The position numbers and the translations under genes were made by a program. Shown piece by piece: positions 61,529 through 64,000 of a stretch of 64,000 nucleotides of DNA (position 1 is the stretch's first letter; each line of letters opens with the position of its first letter). Location of the stretch: contig NZ_JAMXOE010000023.1 in NCBI RefSeq assembly GCF_024055575.1, forward strand, positions 1 to 64,000. The letters run 5' to 3'. The DNA comes from Mucilaginibacter flavidus. GTDB taxonomy: Bacteria; Bacteroidota; Bacteroidia; Sphingobacteriales; Sphingobacteriaceae. The notes beneath the pieces are model-generated. The model saw only the letters and a list, made by a program, of their open reading frames with translations, had not been told where the DNA came from and ran no database searches.

Positions 61529-62476
61529 TTATAGTGCTGAACCCTGCACAACGCCTCTCGATAAAATCTTTTGGTCGATATAATATTGTATCTCCGATTT
61601 TTTTAGTCCCCAGTTGGGTGCTATCAGTAGTTCGCGGTCACTTAAGCCGAATAGGCGTTGGATAACTATATCGGGGCGGACGCGGGGAAGCAATTCGCAC
61701 AGAAAGTCAGCATATTCATCAATGCTGAAAACTTTGAATGGCTGGCGCTTATATTTTACGCCCATTACCGAGCCCTCCACAATATGTAGATGGTGGAATT
61801 TTACAAATCTTATCTGTGGGAAACGGTTGATCTCGTCAGCATAGCGCAGCATCATTTCGTGCGTTTCCCACGGAAAGCCAAATATGGTGTGCACACAAAT
61901 ATCCAACTTGCTGTTCTCCACCATCTTCAGGGCCTTCACCAGATCATCGTGACTACAGCCCCGATTAATCTGTGCAAGAGTATCGTTATAAATTGATTCC
62001 ATGCCCATCTCCAAATCCACGTCAAAACGGTCGGTATAGCTTTCAAGCAGGGCGATCTTTTCGGGGTCGATACAATCCGGGCGGGTACCTATGGATAGGC
62101 CCACAATATCTTCAGTACCGTAGCTTAAAGCCTCGTCGTACATCATTTTTAAATAATGCGCCGGAGCATAAGTATTTGTATTGGGCTGAAAATAAATAAT
62201 AAATTTATCGGCTTTATTGCCGGTCCGAGCACGCTCCATCCCCTGTATCACCTGCTCGCGAACAGTGGGTGCGTTGCGTGATACAGAAGGCGTGAAGGAG
62301 TCAACGTTGCAATACGTACAGCCGCCATAGCCCTTTGAGCCGTCGCGGTTGGGGCAGGTAAAGCCGCCGTCAACAATCACCTTAAACACCCGGTGTCCCT
62401 TGTACTTCTCCTTAAGCCAGGGCCCGTAGTTGTTATATCCCTTTTCCCAAACTGCTGTTACTGTTGTTGATTCCAC
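61529..62476 (-). CDS. TIGR01212 family radical SAM protein (YhcC-like)
   Basis: A 315-residue radical SAM enzyme of the YhcC/TIGR01212 group. The start is GTG at 62476. The [4Fe-4S] ligands are Cys41, Cys53 and Cys56 (C-x11-C-x2-C), unlike the usual CxxxCxxC but typical for the family. Further conserved parts are FQPNTNTYAP, SIGTRPDC and GMESIYNDTLAQINRGCSHDD. The substrate is not known; family genes are often near tRNA or quinone-linked genes, not here. It stands alone. Confidence 0.88.
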   Translation of the reverse strand: MESTTVTAVWEKGYNNYGPWLKEKYKGHRVFKVIVDGGFTCPNRDGSKGYGGCTYCNVDSFTPSVSRNAPTVREQVIQGMERARTGNKADKFIIYFQPNTNTYAPAHYLKMMYDEALSYGTEDIVGLSIGTRPDCIDPEKIALLESYTDRFDVDLEMGMESIYNDTLAQINRGCSHDDLVKALKMVENSKLDICVHTIFGFPWETHEMMLRYADEINRFPQIRFVKFHHLHIVEGSVMGVKYKRQPFKVFSIDEYADFLCELLPRVRPDIVIQRLFGLSDRELLIAPNWGLKKSEIQYYIDQKILSRGVVQGSAL

Positions 62477-62595
62477 CGATTATTCTTTGATTTTACCGAT
62501 GATGAATGGTTCATCGATTTGCAAGGCAAAGATACAAAACTATAACCTAACCAAGCCGTTGTCCTTATCTCCCCCTTAATTTGGCTCCGGAACAC

Positions 62596-62627
62596 ATTGT
62601 TATGGGCGAAGAGGGTGCCTACCTTTG
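62596..62627 (+). promoter_or_regulatory. Bacteroidota-type promoter of the VOC gene
   Basis: ATTG (62596-62599) and TACCTTTG (62620-62627), with a 20-base spacer, match the -33 TTTG (3 of 4) and -7 TAnnTTTG (exact) boxes. The -7 box lies 22 bases before the start codon. Confidence 0.6.
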
Positions 62628-62649
62628 AATAAATCAAATAAACAAAATT

Positions 62650-63132
62650 ATGGCAACTACTATGGAAACATCCGCACAGCGAATTGCACCATTTTTATGG
62701 TTTAATGGTAATGTTGAAGAAGCTTTAAAGTTTTATACCTCAGTTTTTAAAGACAGCCGCATTGGAAGTGTAAGTAACCTGGATACCGGGGCTCACGGCA
62801 AGGTTACGGTCGCTAGTTTTTATCTTAACGGTGTTGAGTTTATGATTTTGGACGGCGGCCCTTTCGCTTTTAACGAGGCCATTTCGTTTTATGTAAAATG
62901 CGAAACCCAGGATGAGGTTGACTATTATTGGGAAGAGCTTTCAAATGGCGGCGAAAAAAGTCAATGCGGCTGGCTTAAAGATAAATTCGGTGTATCGTGG
63001 CAGATAGTTCCCGATGCAATGGTGAAATTGATGTATGATAGCGACCCGGAAAAATCAAAACGGGTAATGACCGCCATGATGAAAATGAGTAAGATGATTA
63101 TTGCTGATTTGGAGAAGGCGTATGAGGGGTAG
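62650..63132 (+). CDS. VOC (glyoxalase-like) family protein, PhnB-type
   Basis: A 160-residue vicinal-oxygen-chelate protein of the PhnB/demethylubiquinone-like branch. The sequence has FLWFNGNVEEALKFYTSVFKDSRI (about 14-37), FMILDGGPFAFNEAISFYV and GWLKDKFGVSWQIVPDAM. In this branch the role is unknown and most residues of the metal site are not conserved. A Bacteroidota-type promoter precedes it. It is convergent with the partial kinase gene. Confidence 0.85.
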   Translation: MATTMETSAQRIAPFLWFNGNVEEALKFYTSVFKDSRIGSVSNLDTGAHGKVTVASFYLNGVEFMILDGGPFAFNEAISFYVKCETQDEVDYYWEELSNGGEKSQCGWLKDKFGVSWQIVPDAMVKLMYDSDPEKSKRVMTAMMKMSKMIIADLEKAYEG

Positions 63133-63141
63133 GTGAAGTCC

Positions 63142-63187
63142 AAAGTCTTGAGTAAACTGCATTATTACACTACTGGCTCAAGACTTT
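63142..63187. repeat. intergenic inverted repeat, AAAGTCTTGAG type
   Basis: AAAGTCTTGAG (63142-63152) pairs exactly with CTCAAGACTTT (63177-63187). Shares the word with 6253-6302. It lies between convergent genes, suiting a terminator. Confidence 0.75.
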
Positions 63188-63197
63188 AGAACTAGAA

Positions 63198-64000
63198 CTA
63201 CACACTAAACTTAATTGTAGTAGTAGCCCCCAAACCCGGCCCGGGGCTTGCTATGTTAAATGAGCCTATATGGCTCTCAATAATAGTACGGCAATTGTAA
63301 AGCCCCAAGCCTGTACCGCTCTTTTTGGTGGTAAAACCACGCACAAAAAACAGGCTGGCCGTTTGTTCGCTAAAGCCACTCCCGTTATCGGTGATGGTTA
63401 GCTGCAATACATCGCCGGCAGACATATCAATAGAAATGATTTTTTCTTCGGCATTCGGGTCAATAGCTTCGATGCTGTTTTTAAGGATATTTAAAATTAC
63501 CTGCATTAGCTTGGTGTGATCGCCTTTTATGGTGTAGTTGCCCGGCTTGATGTTTACTTTTAGCTGTATGCCTTTTTTATCGATAGTAGCAAACAGCATG
63601 CTGCGGCAATCGTGAATAATGGTTTCCATATTTACCGGCTTGCGTTCCTGCATGCCCTTATGGTTTTTTACTAACTGGCGTTGAATGTTGAGTATCTCCT
63701 GTATATGGGTGATGATATTCAGCAGTTCAGTTACCGATTTTTGTATATCAGCACTGTTTACCGCTTGCTCGCTCACAATCCCATCGGTTATCGATACCAG
63801 GGCACCGGCTTTATTAGCGCCAATGGCGCCAGCGATTTGAGTTTCGTTGGTCTTTAAAAATGCAGAAAGACTTTTAAGGTTATCCAGGTTATTTTTCCCG
63901 AGGCTTTGGTTGATACGGTTAAGATGCGCGCCAAGGCCTACCATGGCATTACCTATATCATGCAAAAACTCAGATGCAATTTCAAATTTTCCCTGGGCAA
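63198..64000 (-). CDS. sensor histidine kinase, partial at the window edge
   Basis: The frame continues past the right end of the window, so only the C-terminal ~267 residues are seen. The H-box is FLHDIGNAMVGLGAHLNRI, with phosphorylated His near the window's edge; the helix pair that follows is long. The ATP-binding domain has VILNILKNSIEA (N-box), DNGSGF (G1) and GTGLGLYNCRTI (G2). Membrane or sensory parts would lie upstream, out of view. The H-box with HDIGN is of the unusual type seen in some Bacteroidota kinases. No partner regulator is seen in this window. Confidence 0.85.
   Translation of the reverse strand, partial: AQGKFEIASEFLHDIGNAMVGLGAHLNRINQSLGKNNLDNLKSLSAFLKTNETQIAGAIGANKAGALVSITDGIVSEQAVNSADIQKSVTELLNIITHIQEILNIQRQLVKNHKGMQERKPVNMETIIHDCRSMLFATIDKKGIQLKVNIKPGNYTIKGDHTKLMQVILNILKNSIEAIDPNAEEKIISIDMSAGDVLQLTITDNGSGFSEQTASLFFVRGFTTKKSGTGLGLYNCRTIIESHIGSFNIASPGPGLGATTTIKFSV

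Noticed and set aside
1..64000. tRNA, rRNA and known riboswitches
   Set aside because: No cloverleaf, rRNA block or recognised riboswitch core was found by eye on either strand; a covariance-model scan would be decisive and could not be run.

Overview
The window looks like a chromosomal segment of a Bacteroidota bacterium, most likely a Sphingobacteriaceae member close to Mucilaginibacter or Pedobacter. The reasons are: secreted giants ending in type IX secretion (T9SS) sorting tails, start codons without Shine-Dalgarno boxes, several genes preceded by the TAnnTTTG -7 promoter element, lone response regulator and kinase pairs of the Bacteroidota kind, and typical single-copy genes such as ettA, sucA/sucB, M13 peptidase and cryptochrome DASH. 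The genus is an inference from protein style; no rRNA, tRNA, plasmid or phage gene was found.

Layout. 1-704 is noncoding and rich in inverted repeats, followed by ettA (translation factor). 2.4-7.9 kb holds secreted hydrolases: a type B carboxylesterase, a GH20 hexosaminidase, a sialidase-like propeller protein, and a decayed copy of the hexosaminidase 3' end. 7.9-12.0 kb holds a secreted protein on the minus strand and then a plus-strand four-gene unit: a secreted protein with an internal repeat, a seven-helix membrane protein, a short histidine kinase and a LuxR-type response regulator. 12.2-18.0 kb holds a membrane acyltransferase followed by a mirror-image group (barrel, CE7 esterase, CE7 esterase, barrel). 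18.1-25.8 kb is housekeeping and mixed genes: SRPBCC, GNAT, sulfurtransferase, a YkuK-like protein, an M13 peptidase, a DUF695-like protein, a RAYT-type transposase with hairpins, and a Tat-exported Gfo/Idh/MocA oxidoreductase. 25.9-38.6 kb has three very large T9SS-exported proteins, one a subtilisin-like protease and two paralogs sharing their last ~600 residues. 38.7-44.0 kb has a small barrel protein, gamma-glutamyltransferase, a MarR regulator and two FKBP lipoproteins. 44.0-52.5 kb is a light/DNA-repair style cluster: a seven-gene minus-strand run led by a TetR regulator and ending in a photolyase, diverging from cryptochrome DASH. 52.7-57.4 kb is the 2-oxoglutarate dehydrogenase pair sucA-sucB. 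57.6-64.0 kb has DinB-like, GT39, barrel, an Lnt/nitrilase remnant, radical SAM, VOC and a histidine kinase cut by the window end.

The most unusual global signal is a class of intergenic imperfect inverted repeats built from short recurring words (for example TCTGAACC-GGATT, GATTAAGTTG, AAGTCTTGAG, GGCAGTTGGCAGT, ATGAACTATGAACC). At least 17 such loci occur in 64 kb, none inside a gene body, and two of them supply or abut the start codon of a gene. Candidate undescribed functional units are the four-gene sensor-like module at 9.0-12.0 kb, the acyltransferase plus mirrored barrel/CE7 esterase group at 12.2-18.0 kb, and the TetR-led photolyase cluster at 44-52 kb. All assignments come from reading motifs and family likeness by eye; no database search was run.
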